From the NCBI RefSeq assembly GCF_013911085.1, contig NZ_JACERN010000010.1, forward strand, positions 1 through 64,000: 64,000 nt of DNA, in the 5' to 3' direction. Of this stretch, positions 1 to 8,590 are shown one piece after another. Both the position numbers and the translations under genes were made by a program. This stretch comes from Aquitalea aquatica (GTDB taxonomy: Bacteria > Pseudomonadota > Gammaproteobacteria > Burkholderiales > Chromobacteriaceae). Positions within the stretch are counted from its first letter, which is position 1. Each line of letters begins with the position of its first letter. The notes beneath the pieces are model-generated. The model was not told where the DNA came from. It saw only the letters and a program-made list of their open reading frames with translations, and did no database searches.

Positions 1-3000
1 GACCACTCAGGTTGGCGCTGCTGGCCGTCCAGTTGCCGCTGCCATCAACGGTAGCGGTAGTGCTAGCGGTATGGCCCTGGCTATCAGTGAAGGTGACAGT
101 GACGGTCTGGCCGGCCTCCACACCAGAGGTGCTGCCACTGACTACCACGTCACCACTTTCGGTCTTGTTGTAGACGTGATCGTTACCAGCACCATTAGTA
201 CCAATGCTGATGCTGGCGGCGGTGTTGAGGCTTTCGCCCGGCTGGCCACTGCCGGTATCGGTGTTGGCGGTGGCGGTGTTGCCGGCCTTGTCGCTGACAC
301 TGGCGCTGACACTGATGCTGCCATCCGTCAGGCCGGACAGGTTGGCCGGGTTGGCCGTCCAGTTGCCGTTGCCATCAACGGTAGCGGTGGTGGTGGCGGT
401 ATGGCCCTGGCTGTCAGTGAAGGTAACGGTGACGGTCTGGCCGGCTTCCACGCTGCCAGTGCTGCCACTGATGACGACGGCGCCGCTTTCAGCCTTGTTG
501 TAAACGTGATCGCCACCCGAGCCATCGTTGCCGATGGTGATGGTGGCGGTGGTGTCCTTGCTGTCGCTGATGCTGGCACTGGCACTATTACCGGCCACGC
601 TGGTGACGTCGGCTTTGACGGTGACGCTGCCATCCACCAGACCACTCAGGTTGGCGCTGCTGGCCGTCCAGTTGCCGCTGCCATCAACGGTAGCGGTAGT
701 GCTAGCGGTATGGCCCTGGCTATCAGTGAAGGTGACAGTGACGGTCTGGCCGGCCTCCACACCAGATGTGCTGCCGCTGACTACCACGTCACCACTTTCG
801 GTCTTGTTGTAGACGTGATCGTTACCAGCACCATCGGTACCAATACTGATGCTGGCGGCGGTGTTGAGGCTTTCGCCCGGCTGGCCACTGCCGGTATCGG
901 TGTTGGCGGTGGCGGTGTTACCGGCCTTGTCGCTGACGCTGGCACTGACACTGATGCTGCCATCCGTCAGGCCGGACAGGTTGGCCGGGTTGGCCGTCCA
1001 GTTGCCGTTGCCATCAACGGTAGCGGTGGTGGTAGCGGTATGGCCTTGGCTGTCGGTGAAGGTGACAGTAACGGTCTGGCCGGCTTCCACGCTGCCGGTA
1101 CTGCCGCTGACCACAACAGCCGTGCTTTCAGCCTTGTTGTAGATGTGATCGCCGCCCGAGCCATCGTTGCCGATAGTGATGGTGGCGCTCAGGTCGAGCT
1201 GGGCAGTGCTGCTGCCGCTGGCCGACGTATTGCCAGCCGGATCGGTGATGGTGGCAGTTACCGTCAGCGTAGCGCCATCGGCCGGTGCAGCCGGAGTGAG
1301 AACGACCTGACCCGCAGTGATTTCAGCAGCAGTCAGTACATGACCCGGCTGGGCCACGCCATTCAGGGTGACGTTCAGCGTGTCGCCAGCCTTGGCATCT
1401 GCCGGCAGGCCGATGTTCACCGTGTCGGTGGTCGCGCTGCCCTGCTCGGCCTTGTTGATGAAGCCGTCGTTGTTGGCATCGGTAGCGATGACCACAGTCG
1501 GTGCCGACGGCGCGGTGGTGTCCAGCTTGGCGCTGTCACTGGCGCTGGCCGAGGTATTACCTGCCACGTCAGTGATGGTAGCGGCCACCGTCAGCGTGCC
1601 ACCTTCGGCCGGAGCGGTCGGAGTGAGGACGACCTGGCCTGCAGTAATTTCAGCTGCAGTCAGCACGTGACCCGGCTGGGCCACGCCATTGAGGGTGACG
1701 TTCAGTGTGTCGCCAGCCTTGGCATCTGCCGGCAGGCCGATGTTCACCGTATCGGTGGTGGCGCTGCCCTGCTCGGCCTTGTTGATGAAGCCGTCGTTAT
1801 TGGCATCGGTGGCGATGACCACGGTCGGGGCCGACGGGGCGGTGGTATCCAGACCCTCGCCCGGCTGGCCGCTGCCGGTATCGGTGTTGGCGGTGGCGGT
1901 GTTGCCGGCCTTGTCGCTGACGCTGGCGCTGACACTGATGCTGCCATCCGTCAGGCCGGACAGGTTGGCCGGGTTGGCCGTCCAGTTACCGTTGCCATCA
2001 ACGGTAGCGGTGGTGGTGGCGGTATGGCCCTGGCTGTCGGTGAAGGTGACAGTAACGGTCTGGCCGGCTTCCACGCTGCCGGTACTGCCGCTGACCACAA
2101 CAGCCGTGCTTTCAGCCTTGTTGTAGATGTGATCGCCGCCCGAGCCATCGTTGCCGATGGTGATGGTGGCGCTCAAGTCGAGCTGGGCAGTGCTGCTGCC
2201 GCTGGCCGACGTATTGCCAGCCGGATCGGTGATGGTGGCAGTTACCGTCAGCGTAGCGCCATCGGCCGGCGCTGCCGGAGTGAGAACAACCTGACCTGCA
2301 GTAATTTCAGCAGCAGTCAGCACATGACCTGGCTGCGCCACGCCATTGATGGTGACATTCAGCGTATCGCCCGCCTTGGCATCACTCGGCAGGCCGATGT
2401 TTACCGTATCGGTGGTGGAACTGCCTTGCTCGGTCTTGTTGATGAAGCCGTCGTGGTTGGTATCGGTGGCAATGCTTACCGTCGGCGCGCTCGGTGCCAC
2501 GGTATCCAGCTTGCCACTGTCGTTACCCTGACCGGATGTGTTGCCTACGCCATCGGTCTGGGTGGCGGTGATGGTGACCGCTGCGTCCTGTGCCGGCGGG
2601 GTCATGCTGATGGTAACCGTGCCATTGCTGTAACTGCCGCTGACCGTGCCGTCGGCACCGGTCACGCTGCCATCGCTGTGTACCACCAGCGTGGTGATAT
2701 GGCCGCCATCGTTGACCACGATGGTGGCGCTGCCGTTCTTGGCCAGATCGGCGGCATCCAGCTTGACGGTGGCTTCCACCTTGCCATTGACCAGATCACC
2801 AGCACCAATCACGCCGTTGGGATCATTATGTTCGGTGATGGTTACCGTCGGCGTTGCCGGCGGTGTGGTATCGATGATCGCAGTACCGGTAGCGCTGGCG
2901 GAAGAACCGGCCGCATTGGTGCTGGTGGCAATCAGGGTGTCGGTCCCATCCGGCAGCGGCGACGACGGCGTCAAATTCCAGTTGCCGTCACTGCCCACGA

Positions 3001-3652
3001 CTGCGCTGCCAATCACGGTGCCGGCAGCATTGCTCACCACGACGGTCAGGCCGGGAATGCCGGTACCGTGAATGGTGGGGGTGGCATTATTGGTGGCGCT
3101 GATATTGTCGATGGATACGCTGATGGGCGTAGCAGCGGCAACTGCTTGCACAGGCGTGGTGCTGAAAGTGTCGCCCTGTACGGTGGGTACAAGGACTTCC
3201 GTCGTGGCGTTACTGTCCAGGCTGAGGCTGTTGAGGGTTTCGCTGATGCGCATCAGACGGACAAAGCCGTGGCTGCCTTCATCAGTAGCGCCGCCAGCAT
3301 TCAAACCGGCAGCAGCGGAGTCGAGCTGTGCCAGCGGGTCCTGCCCGTTTTCCAGGGCGGCCAATACTTGTTGTGCTTCCGGGGCCAGCTTGGCTACGGC
3401 CGCCTCGCTCTTGTCGGTGCTTTGCGGTGTCAGGGTTTCGTCAGTCAGTGCCAGATCACGCGGGCCATCCACCGTGATGCTGTCCCCCCCGGCGCGGGAT
3501 ACGGTCAGTGTGGCGCCATCCAGCAGCACGACATGCTCGCCCGGCTGAATGATGTCGCCCGCCTTCAGGATGCGCTCGTGCCCTTGGGCATCGATGACTT
3601 TGACAACACCGTGGATGGCAACAACCTGACCTTGGATCGCGGGGGCATTCAT
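1..3652 (-). CDS. LapA-like giant type I-secreted adhesin, N-terminal part (C-terminus lies off the left edge)
   Basis: Surface adhesin that should be exported by the ABC exporter encoded upstream. The frame is open from the ATG at 3652 to base 1, about 1,217 residues, with AGGAG at 3659-3663 as ribosome site. Residues 1-170 resemble the LapA retention module and hold an Ala-Ala-Ala-Gly motif at residues 113-116, near where LapG cuts LapA (A108/A109). Then come roughly 100-residue bacterial Ig-like domains with recurrent motifs such as GQTVTVTFTDSQGHTA, DGNGNWTANPANLSGL and DKAGNTATA. Three of them carry an EF-hand loop, DxNxDGxIxxxE. The C-terminal RTX/secretion signal is not visible. The repeat DNA is near-identical between copies, so the true length may vary between strains. 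A terminator separates it from the regulator gene upstream, so it probably has its own promoter. Confidence 0.88.
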   Translation of the reverse strand, partial: MNAPAIQGQVVAIHGVVKVIDAQGHERILKAGDIIQPGEHVVLLDGATLTVSRAGGDSITVDGPRDLALTDETLTPQSTDKSEAAVAKLAPEAQQVLAALENGQDPLAQLDSAAAGLNAGGATDEGSHGFVRLMRISETLNSLSLDSNATTEVLVPTVQGDTFSTTPVQAVAAATPISVSIDNISATNNATPTIHGTGIPGLTVVVSNAAGTVIGSAVVGSDGNWNLTPSSPLPDGTDTLIATSTNAAGSSASATGTAIIDTTPPATPTVTITEHNDPNGVIGAGDLVNGKVEATVKLDAADLAKNGSATIVVNDGGHITTLVVHSDGSVTGADGTVSGSYSNGTVTISMTPPAQDAAVTITATQTDGVGNTSGQGNDSGKLDTVAPSAPTVSIATDTNHDGFINKTEQGSSTTDTVNIGLPSDAKAGDTLNVTINGVAQPGHVLTAAEITAGQVVLTPAAPADGATLTVTATITDPAGNTSASGSSTAQLDLSATITIGNDGSGGDHIYNKAESTAVVVSGSTGSVEAGQTVTVTFTDSQGHTATTTATVDGNGNWTANPANLSGLTDGSISVSASVSDKAGNTATANTDTGSGQPGEGLDTTAPSAPTVVIATDANNDGFINKAEQGSATTDTVNIGLPADAKAGDTLNVTLNGVAQPGHVLTAAEITAGQVVLTPTAPAEGGTLTVAATITDVAGNTSASASDSAKLDTTAPSAPTVVIATDANNDGFINKAEQGSATTDTVNIGLPADAKAGDTLNVTLNGVAQPGHVLTAAEITAGQVVLTPAAPADGATLTVTATITDPAGNTSASGSSTAQLDLSATITIGNDGSGGDHIYNKAESTAVVVSGSTGSVEAGQTVTVTFTDSQGHTATTTATVDGNGNWTANPANLSGLTDGSISVSASVSDKAGNTATANTDTGSGQPGESLNTAASISIGTDGAGNDHVYNKTESGDVVVSGSTSGVEAGQTVTVTFTDSQGHTASTTATVDGSGNWTASSANLSGLVDGSVTVKADVTSVAGNSASASISDSKDTTATITIGNDGSGGDHVYNKAESGAVVISGSTGSVEAGQTVTVTFTDSQGHTATTTATVDGNGNWTANPANLSGLTDGSISVSASVSDKAGNTATANTDTGSGQPGESLNTAASISIGTNGAGNDHVYNKTESGDVVVSGSTSGVEAGQTVTVTFTDSQGHTASTTATVDGSGNWTASSANLSG
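2..545 (-). repeat. Adhesin tandem repeat, copy 1 of the 639-bp spaced pair
   Basis: Nearly identical to 641-1184, at an offset of 639 bp (213 codons, so in frame). It encodes parts of two consecutive Ig-like domains. Differences are mostly single silent-looking bases. Confidence 0.85.
641..1184 (-). repeat. Adhesin tandem repeat, copy 2 of the 639-bp spaced pair
   Basis: Second copy of 2-545. Beyond about 1184 the two copies diverge because the following domain in reading order is of the EF-hand type. Confidence 0.85.
873..1410 (-). repeat. Adhesin repeat, copy A of the 984-bp spaced pair
   Basis: Matches 1857-2394 almost base for base at an offset of 984 bp (328 codons). It includes one Ig-like domain without an EF-hand and part of one EF-hand type domain. 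Confidence 0.8.
1857..2394 (-). repeat. Adhesin repeat, copy B of the 984-bp spaced pair
   Basis: Second copy of 873-1410. The intervening extra EF-hand domain (offset 327 bp from its neighbour) looks like a later single-domain duplication. Confidence 0.8.
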
Positions 3653-3668
3653 AACTGACTCCTGAAGA

Positions 3669-3684
3669 CGCAATAAGTATTGCG
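3669..3684. promoter_or_regulatory. Short inverted repeat in the adhesin leader
   Basis: CGCAATA-AG-TATTGCG, seven-base arms around two bases, lying just upstream of the adhesin ribosome site (3659-3663). It could be an operator or a leader hairpin. The AT-rich stretch 3685-3765 should hold the adhesin promoter, but I cannot fix -35 and -10 boxes with confidence. Confidence 0.35.
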
Positions 3685-3767
3685 CCCAGATTAGTCAGGC
3701 GGCTGGGAAAAACCTATTGTACTGAAGGGCAATTTCCTAATTATTTTCAGAAACTTCCTGACATCGT

Positions 3768-3808
3768 TTAAAAACAAAGCCGCAGTACCAAGCAGGCACT
3801 ACGGCTTT
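3768..3808 (-). terminator. Intrinsic terminator after the LuxR-type regulator gene
   Basis: On the minus strand, arms AAAGCCGTAGT and ACTGCGGCTTT (one mismatch) are followed by GTTTTT. It lies 22 bases beyond the regulator stop and separates the exporter/regulator operon from the adhesin gene. Confidence 0.75.
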
Positions 3809-3829
3809 GCACGCTGAGCAGGGGGAAGA

Positions 3830-4438
3830 CTAGCCGCCGGTCAGCTTCAGCAGCAGCTGCAGCCGGTCTTCTACCCCGAATTTCTGGAATACCGATGTCA
3901 GGTGTGCCTTGACCGTGCGCTCGGAAATATCCAGCAAGCGGGCAATCTCCTTATTGGCCTTGCCCTGGCGCAGCGCCTCTACCACCGCCAGCTCGCGTTC
4001 GGACAACTTGGCTGCCAATGGCGAGGTTGGCGTCGCAGGCAGACGGCTGCCAAAGCGGGCGCACAACTGCTGCATGATGCTGCGGCCCACCCAGGTACCA
4101 CCAGCGGCTACCGTCTCGAACATCTGCAGTAGCAGGTCACCCGTGCTCATGGCATGGGCATAGCCCACCGCGCCACATTGCAGCCAGTACAAGCCTTCTG
4201 CATCGCTGGGCTGCGAGGACAGCGCCAGCACCCGGCAATGTCGGCAGGCCTGGACGATGTCCTGCTCCACCACGTTTTGCTGGGCCAGATCTACCAGCAC
4301 CAGGCTGTCGGCCGCCACGGCATGGTGGTTGAGCGCCGCCAGATCAGCCAGGCGCAAGGCATCTTGCAGGCCCAGGCTGTCGGCCCAGTAGTCGGCCAGC
4401 GCCGGGCTGGCGGTAATCAGGATCACACTGTTGCTCAT
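3830..4438 (-). CDS. LuxR/NarL-type regulator with degenerate receiver, in the adhesin export operon
   Basis: Predicted DNA-binding regulator of 202 residues. The C-terminal 60 residues are a LuxR-type helix-turn-helix (LSERELAVVEALRQGKANKE, then ISERTVKAHL). Residues 1-125 have the length and beta/alpha pattern of a receiver. D50 stands at the usual phosphorylation position (LVLVD), but the acidic pair at the end of the first strand is replaced (ILITAS) and the conserved Lys near residue 95 is absent (VGYAHA). It may therefore work without phosphorylation. Its ATG overlaps the stop of the fusion-protein gene (ATGA), so it is translated as the last gene of the exporter operon, and it is followed by a terminator. 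The likely target is the adjacent adhesin promoter (inference). Confidence 0.85.
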   Translation of the reverse strand: MSNSVILITASPALADYWADSLGLQDALRLADLAALNHHAVAADSLVLVDLAQQNVVEQDIVQACRHCRVLALSSQPSDAEGLYWLQCGAVGYAHAMSTGDLLLQMFETVAAGGTWVGRSIMQQLCARFGSRLPATPTSPLAAKLSERELAVVEALRQGKANKEIARLLDISERTVKAHLTSVFQKFGVEDRLQLLLKLTGG

Positions 4439-5844
4439 CGTTCGGTCAAAGCCTCTGCCTTGGCGCGCAGCACCGGTTTCAACAGGTAGGAAAGAATGCT
4501 CTTCTTACCAGTCATGATATCCACCTGGGCCACCATGCCCGGAATAATGGGCAGGTGCTTCTCGCCCAGCGCGCCCTGCTTGGTACGCACCTTGACGATA
4601 TAAAAGGCATTGCCCTTGTCATCAGTCACCGTATCGGCACCAATTTCCTGCAGGCTGCCCTCCATACCACCGTAAACGGTGTAGTCATAGGCGGTAAAGC
4701 GCACCATGGCGCGCTGACCTGGGCGCAGGAAGGCGATGTCACGTGGCGAAACCCGGGTTTCGATCATCAGCGAATCTTCCAGCGGGACAATTTCCAGAAT
4801 GTCCTTGCCTGGCTGTACCACACCACCAATGGTGTTGACGAACAGGCGCTTGACCTCACCCTTTACCGGCGAACGCACCTCGGACAGCTTCACCTTGTCG
4901 GCCAGGCCAGAGCTACCGGCGGACAGGCTGTTGATCTTGCCCATGGTGTCGGACAGATCAGCACTGGCCTGATTGCGAAAATTCAGCTCCACTTCCTGAA
5001 TCTTGTGGTTGGCTTCGCTGATGGCGGCCTGCAGCTTGGGAATCTGCGCTCCTGCCATATCGCGCTCCCCCAGATAACGCGACACATCGCGCTGCAGGCG
5101 TAGCAGGTCGACATCGGATACCGCACCAGATTCTTTCAGCGGCTTGGTAACAGCCAACTCGCGCTGGGTCAGCTGATAGCCTTGCTGCGCCTGTTCGTAG
5201 CGGGCGCGCACCTCGTTCAGCTCCTGTGAGCGCTGGGTCAGTTCCTGGCGGGCAATGGATACCGTGGCTTCCAGTTCGCGGCGCTTGGTCAGGTACAGAT
5301 CCATTTCCTGCTTGGCCACATCCGGTGCCTGAGAGCTCACTTCCTTGGGCAGTTCGAACGGCACATTATTGGCAATGGCCCGCAAGCGCGCCGCCTTGCC
5401 CAGCAGGGACAGGTACTGCGCCTGGTTTTCGTTAAGCGAGGAAACAAAGCGAGTATTGTCGATATTCAGTAGCAGTTGGCCTTTTTGCACGATCTGGCCT
5501 TCCTTCACCAGAATCTTGGAGACCACGCCACCGTCCAGGCTCTGGATATGCTGGTTTTGCGAAACCGGCACCACCTTGCCCTCGCCACGGGCCACTTCAT
5601 CAATCTGCGACAGACCGGCCCACAGCAACGCCACCACCAGCAAGCCCAGCATGGTCCAGACAAATACCCGTGGCCGCCCCGGGCTTTGCTCCAGAATGGC
5701 CCAATCGCCGTCGGTAGCAAAATCCAAGCGGTCTTGCAGGTCGCGCGCGGCGGCCCAGTCCATCAGTTTGTCCCAGTAGGGCGAGGTTTTATCCTGCCCG
5801 CGCTGAATCCAGCCTTGCAGCTTTTGCTTCCAGGTCGTTTTCAT
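4435..5844 (-). CDS. lapC: HlyD-family membrane fusion protein of the adhesin type I secretion system
   Basis: Periplasmic adaptor that would link the ABC exporter to a TolC-type outer membrane channel. 469 residues: a cytoplasmic N-terminus, one membrane segment near residues 55-77 (VFVWTMLGLLVVALLWAGL), a lipoyl-like half (GKVVPVSQNQHIQSLDGGVV), a long alpha-helical hairpin at about 140-290, and the C-terminal HlyD beta-barrel region ending with an inner-membrane return motif (PIIPGMVAQVDIMTGKKSI). I start at the ATG at 5844, which overlaps the exporter stop as TGATG; the TTG codon just before it is unlikely. The length and the neighbours fit LapC. The symbol is assigned by family and context. 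No tolC/lapE gene is nearby. Confidence 0.9.
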   Translation of the reverse strand: MKTTWKQKLQGWIQRGQDKTSPYWDKLMDWAAARDLQDRLDFATDGDWAILEQSPGRPRVFVWTMLGLLVVALLWAGLSQIDEVARGEGKVVPVSQNQHIQSLDGGVVSKILVKEGQIVQKGQLLLNIDNTRFVSSLNENQAQYLSLLGKAARLRAIANNVPFELPKEVSSQAPDVAKQEMDLYLTKRRELEATVSIARQELTQRSQELNEVRARYEQAQQGYQLTQRELAVTKPLKESGAVSDVDLLRLQRDVSRYLGERDMAGAQIPKLQAAISEANHKIQEVELNFRNQASADLSDTMGKINSLSAGSSGLADKVKLSEVRSPVKGEVKRLFVNTIGGVVQPGKDILEIVPLEDSLMIETRVSPRDIAFLRPGQRAMVRFTAYDYTVYGGMEGSLQEIGADTVTDDKGNAFYIVKVRTKQGALGEKHLPIIPGMVAQVDIMTGKKSILSYLLKPVLRAKAEALTER

Positions 5845-8012
5845 CAATTCGCCCTCCCTACCTGGCCCTGCTGCAATGCCTGAATCACCGCGGCTTTTTC
5901 GCCGTCGGCCACGATGGCACCGTTATCGATCACGATCAGCCGGTCTGCCAGGTCCAGCAAGGCATTGTGGTGGGTCACCATGATCATGGTCTTGCCGGCC
6001 ATCACCTTCACCAGCGTCTGCTTGATCTGGTTTTCGGTGCTGTTGTCCATATTGCTGGTCGGCTCATCCATCAACAGAATGGGCGGTGCATTCAGCAGGG
6101 CTCGTGCGATGGTGACCGCCTTGCGCTGGCCGCCGGACAGCGAGTCGCCGCGCTCGCCGATAATCATGTCAAAACCCTGCGGATGGCCATTGATGAACTC
6201 GGCCAGGCCGGCCAGTTCGGCAGCGGCGGCAATGCTGGCATCGTGCGCATGCGGTGCACCCATGGCGATGTTCTGGCGCAAGGTGCCATAGAACAGCACA
6301 GAATCCTGCGGCACATAGCCGATATGGCGGCGCAATTCGGCTGGATCGATCTGGTTGATATCGATGCCGTCAACCCGTACCGAACCTTCCGTAGGCCGGA
6401 ACAGGCCGAGAATCAGCTTTTGCAGGGTGGTCTTGCCGGAGCCGACACGGCCGATGATGGCCACCCGCTCACCCGCCTTGATCTTGAATGACACATTGCG
6501 CAAGGCCACTTGCGGATTGTCCGGGTAGCTGAAGGACACATTGCGGAACTCGATCTCACCTTTAAAACTGGTGCGATGGAAGAAGTTGGCATCCTGCTCG
6601 CGTTCCACCGGCATTTTCATGAAACCATCCAGCGAAGACAGCGAGGTCTTGGCATTGTGGTACTGGGTCAGCAGCCCCACCAGCTGGCCTAGCGGTGCCA
6701 TGGCACGGCCAGACAACATCACCGCCGCAATCACCCCACCCTGCGAGGTATTGCCATCCATGATCTGGTACACCCCCAGCACCAGCATCACAATGGAAAC
6801 CAGCTGGGTGATGAAGCCGGCAAAGGTATTGGCCGAGGTCGCCAGCAGCTTCAGCCGCGCACCCACCTGGGCCAGATACAAGGTGCCCTGCTCCCAGCGC
6901 CCTTGTTGCTGGCCTTCCGCCGCCAGGATCTTGATGGTTTCCAGGCCGGCCAGATTCTCCACCAGCTGCGCATTGCGCTGGGCCGAGGCACGCAGGGTGG
7001 CTTCGGTCAGCTCCTTCATCTTTTCCTGGATCAGCAAGGCAAACACGATCATCAGCACCCCACCCACTACCACCGGCAAGGTCAGCAGCGGCGACACCCA
7101 CAGGATGGCCAGCAGGAAGATCAGCACGAAAGGCAGGTCGATCAGCGCGGTGATGGAGGCCGAGGCGATGAAATCGCGCACCGTTTCAAAGGCACGCAAA
7201 TTGGACGAAAACGCCCCCACCGAGGCCGGCCGCGCTTCCATGCGGATACCCAGCACCCGTTCCATGATCAGGCTGGACAGCGTCACATCCACCCGTTTGC
7301 TGGCCAGATCAATCAGATAAGCGCGGGTCATCTTCAGCAGGAAGTCGAAAATCAGCGCCAAGAGGCCGCCAATGGCCAGTACCCATAGCGTTTCCGTCGC
7401 CATGTTTGGCACCACGCGGTCGTAGACATTCATCGACACCAATGGAATGACCAGCGCAAACAGGTTGATCAGCAAGGCGGCAATCATCGAATCGCGATAC
7501 AGCGGCAGGCCGCCGTAAACCGTCTGCCAGAACCAGTGGCGCGAGCGGATTTCACCCAGCTCGGGCGCCCGCCGTTCAAAATTGAAGCGTGGCCGCACGA
7601 AAATAGCCAGACCGGCATATTTCTCCGCCAGATCAGCCAGCGGGATGCTGGTTTCCGCTTCGGTCAGCTCGGCAAAACTCACCCGCGCCATGCCGCTTTC
7701 GCGGTCGATGCCGCGCAGAATGCAGGCCTCGTCGCCGTGCAACAGCAGCACTGCCGGCAGCAGCTGCTCGCGCAGCTTGTCCAGCGGCTGGCGCACCACG
7801 CGCGAAGTCAGGCCGATGCGCCGCGCCGAGCGCGAAAACATCGAGGGATTCAGCCGGTTGTTGATCAGGGGAATACCGGCCACCAGCGATTCACGGGTGG
7901 CATTGATGCCATAGGAACGCGCCAGAGCGAACAGGCAATCCAGCAAGGGGTCCAGATGAGTTGCCTGCAGGGGAATGGAGCTATGTTGCGGTTCCGTGGA
8001 AGGGGAATGCAT
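5844..8012 (-). CDS. lapB: Type I secretion ABC transporter (LapB-like, with inactive C39-like domain)
   Basis: Inner-membrane ATPase that energises adhesin export. 722 residues. The N-terminal 130 residues are a C39-peptidase-like domain whose catalytic Cys is missing, as expected for exporters of uncleaved RTX/adhesin substrates. A six-helix transmembrane domain follows at about 170-450, then the nucleotide-binding domain: Walker A GRVGSGKTT at 521-529, signature LSGGQRKAVTIARALL near 624, Walker B ILLMDEPTS near 642. The ribosome site GAGGG precedes the ATG at a good distance. It is the first gene of the operon lapB-lapC-regulator. Its own promoter should lie in the AT-rich region 8085-8180. 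Confidence 0.93.
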   Translation of the reverse strand: MHSPSTEPQHSSIPLQATHLDPLLDCLFALARSYGINATRESLVAGIPLINNRLNPSMFSRSARRIGLTSRVVRQPLDKLREQLLPAVLLLHGDEACILRGIDRESGMARVSFAELTEAETSIPLADLAEKYAGLAIFVRPRFNFERRAPELGEIRSRHWFWQTVYGGLPLYRDSMIAALLINLFALVIPLVSMNVYDRVVPNMATETLWVLAIGGLLALIFDFLLKMTRAYLIDLASKRVDVTLSSLIMERVLGIRMEARPASVGAFSSNLRAFETVRDFIASASITALIDLPFVLIFLLAILWVSPLLTLPVVVGGVLMIVFALLIQEKMKELTEATLRASAQRNAQLVENLAGLETIKILAAEGQQQGRWEQGTLYLAQVGARLKLLATSANTFAGFITQLVSIVMLVLGVYQIMDGNTSQGGVIAAVMLSGRAMAPLGQLVGLLTQYHNAKTSLSSLDGFMKMPVEREQDANFFHRTSFKGEIEFRNVSFSYPDNPQVALRNVSFKIKAGERVAIIGRVGSGKTTLQKLILGLFRPTEGSVRVDGIDINQIDPAELRRHIGYVPQDSVLFYGTLRQNIAMGAPHAHDASIAAAAELAGLAEFINGHPQGFDMIIGERGDSLSGGQRKAVTIARALLNAPPILLMDEPTSNMDNSTENQIKQTLVKVMAGKTMIMVTHHNALLDLADRLIVIDNGAIVADGEKAAVIQALQQGQVGRAN

Positions 8013-8099
8013 GCGCTGCCCTCACTATGCTTTTGTTGTTGGCGGCTGTTTAGCGGGTCGCCGTTAATGCCGACATTCTAATGGAAGCTTTTATATCGG

Positions 8100-8160
8100 C
8101 AAATTCTTTCAAATAATTAAAATAATTGATTAAAAAAACAAGAAAATTCTCTACAGACTT
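8100..8160 (-). promoter_or_regulatory. AT-rich putative promoter region of the adhesin exporter operon
   Basis: The only strongly AT-rich stretch between the exporter start and the terminator at 8186-8219. On the minus strand TTGTTT followed 17 bases later by AATTAT is a possible weak sigma-70 pair. The rest of 8013-8242 holds only the terminator. Confidence 0.3.
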
Positions 8161-8185
8161 TCATCACTTTATTTAAATCCGCCGC

Positions 8186-8219
8186 TAAAAACAAAAACCT
8201 GCCATTAAAGACAGGTTTT
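8186..8219 (-). terminator. Intrinsic terminator after the tat/DUF2069 genes
   Basis: AAAACCTG and CAGGTTTT arms (8194-8201 and 8212-8219) with a ten-base loop. On the minus strand they are followed by TGTTTTT. It ends the long his-hinT-tat-DUF2069 transcript. Confidence 0.8.
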
Positions 8220-8242
8220 CGATCAATTACCGCAGCAAGCAC

Positions 8243-8590
8243 TCAATGTGCCGGGCGTTTGAAAGTACGGGCAAAACCCAGCACACAGGCAAAAAACAGT
8301 ACGCTGATGGCCACCTCGCACAAGGCCAGCGTCTGCGACAGGCCATGGTCAGCCCAGCTGCGCATGATGCCTTCGGTGAAGAAAGCCAGGATGAACATGC
8401 TGGACCACTGATAGGTATACAGCCGCTCTTTCAGGATGCCCATCAGCGGGGCCAGCAGCACCACCGCTTTCAGTGCCAGAAACGAGCCACCCGGCCGCAG
8501 CGGTGCCAGCCACAGCTCCCAGGCCAGGGTCAGCAGAATCAGCGCCACCAGACTGGCGGTGGCTCCATAGTGAAACAGTTTGCGGTTCAT
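8243..8590 (-). CDS. DUF2069 family small membrane protein
   Basis: 115-residue inner-membrane protein with three to four predicted membrane segments (for example LVALILLTLAWELWLAPL and VAISVLFFACVLGFA). I take the ATG at 8590, which overlaps the tatC stop as ATGA. A longer reading from 8674 would run inside tatC and adds a basic, non-conserved tail. DUF2069 proteins have no known function. Translational coupling to tatC suggests co-expression, not necessarily a role in Tat export. The last gene before the terminator. Confidence 0.8.
   Translation of the reverse strand: MNRKLFHYGATASLVALILLTLAWELWLAPLRPGGSFLALKAVVLLAPLMGILKERLYTYQWSSMFILAFFTEGIMRSWADHGLSQTLALCEVAISVLFFACVLGFARTFKRPAH

Noticed and set aside
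71-3658. 1,195-codon open frame on the plus strand
   Set aside because: It is the antisense shadow of the adhesin gene. The minus frame reads coherent Ig-like domains with a good ribosome site, while the plus product is a low-complexity Gly/Ala/Val/Asp repeat created by regular GC-rich codons.
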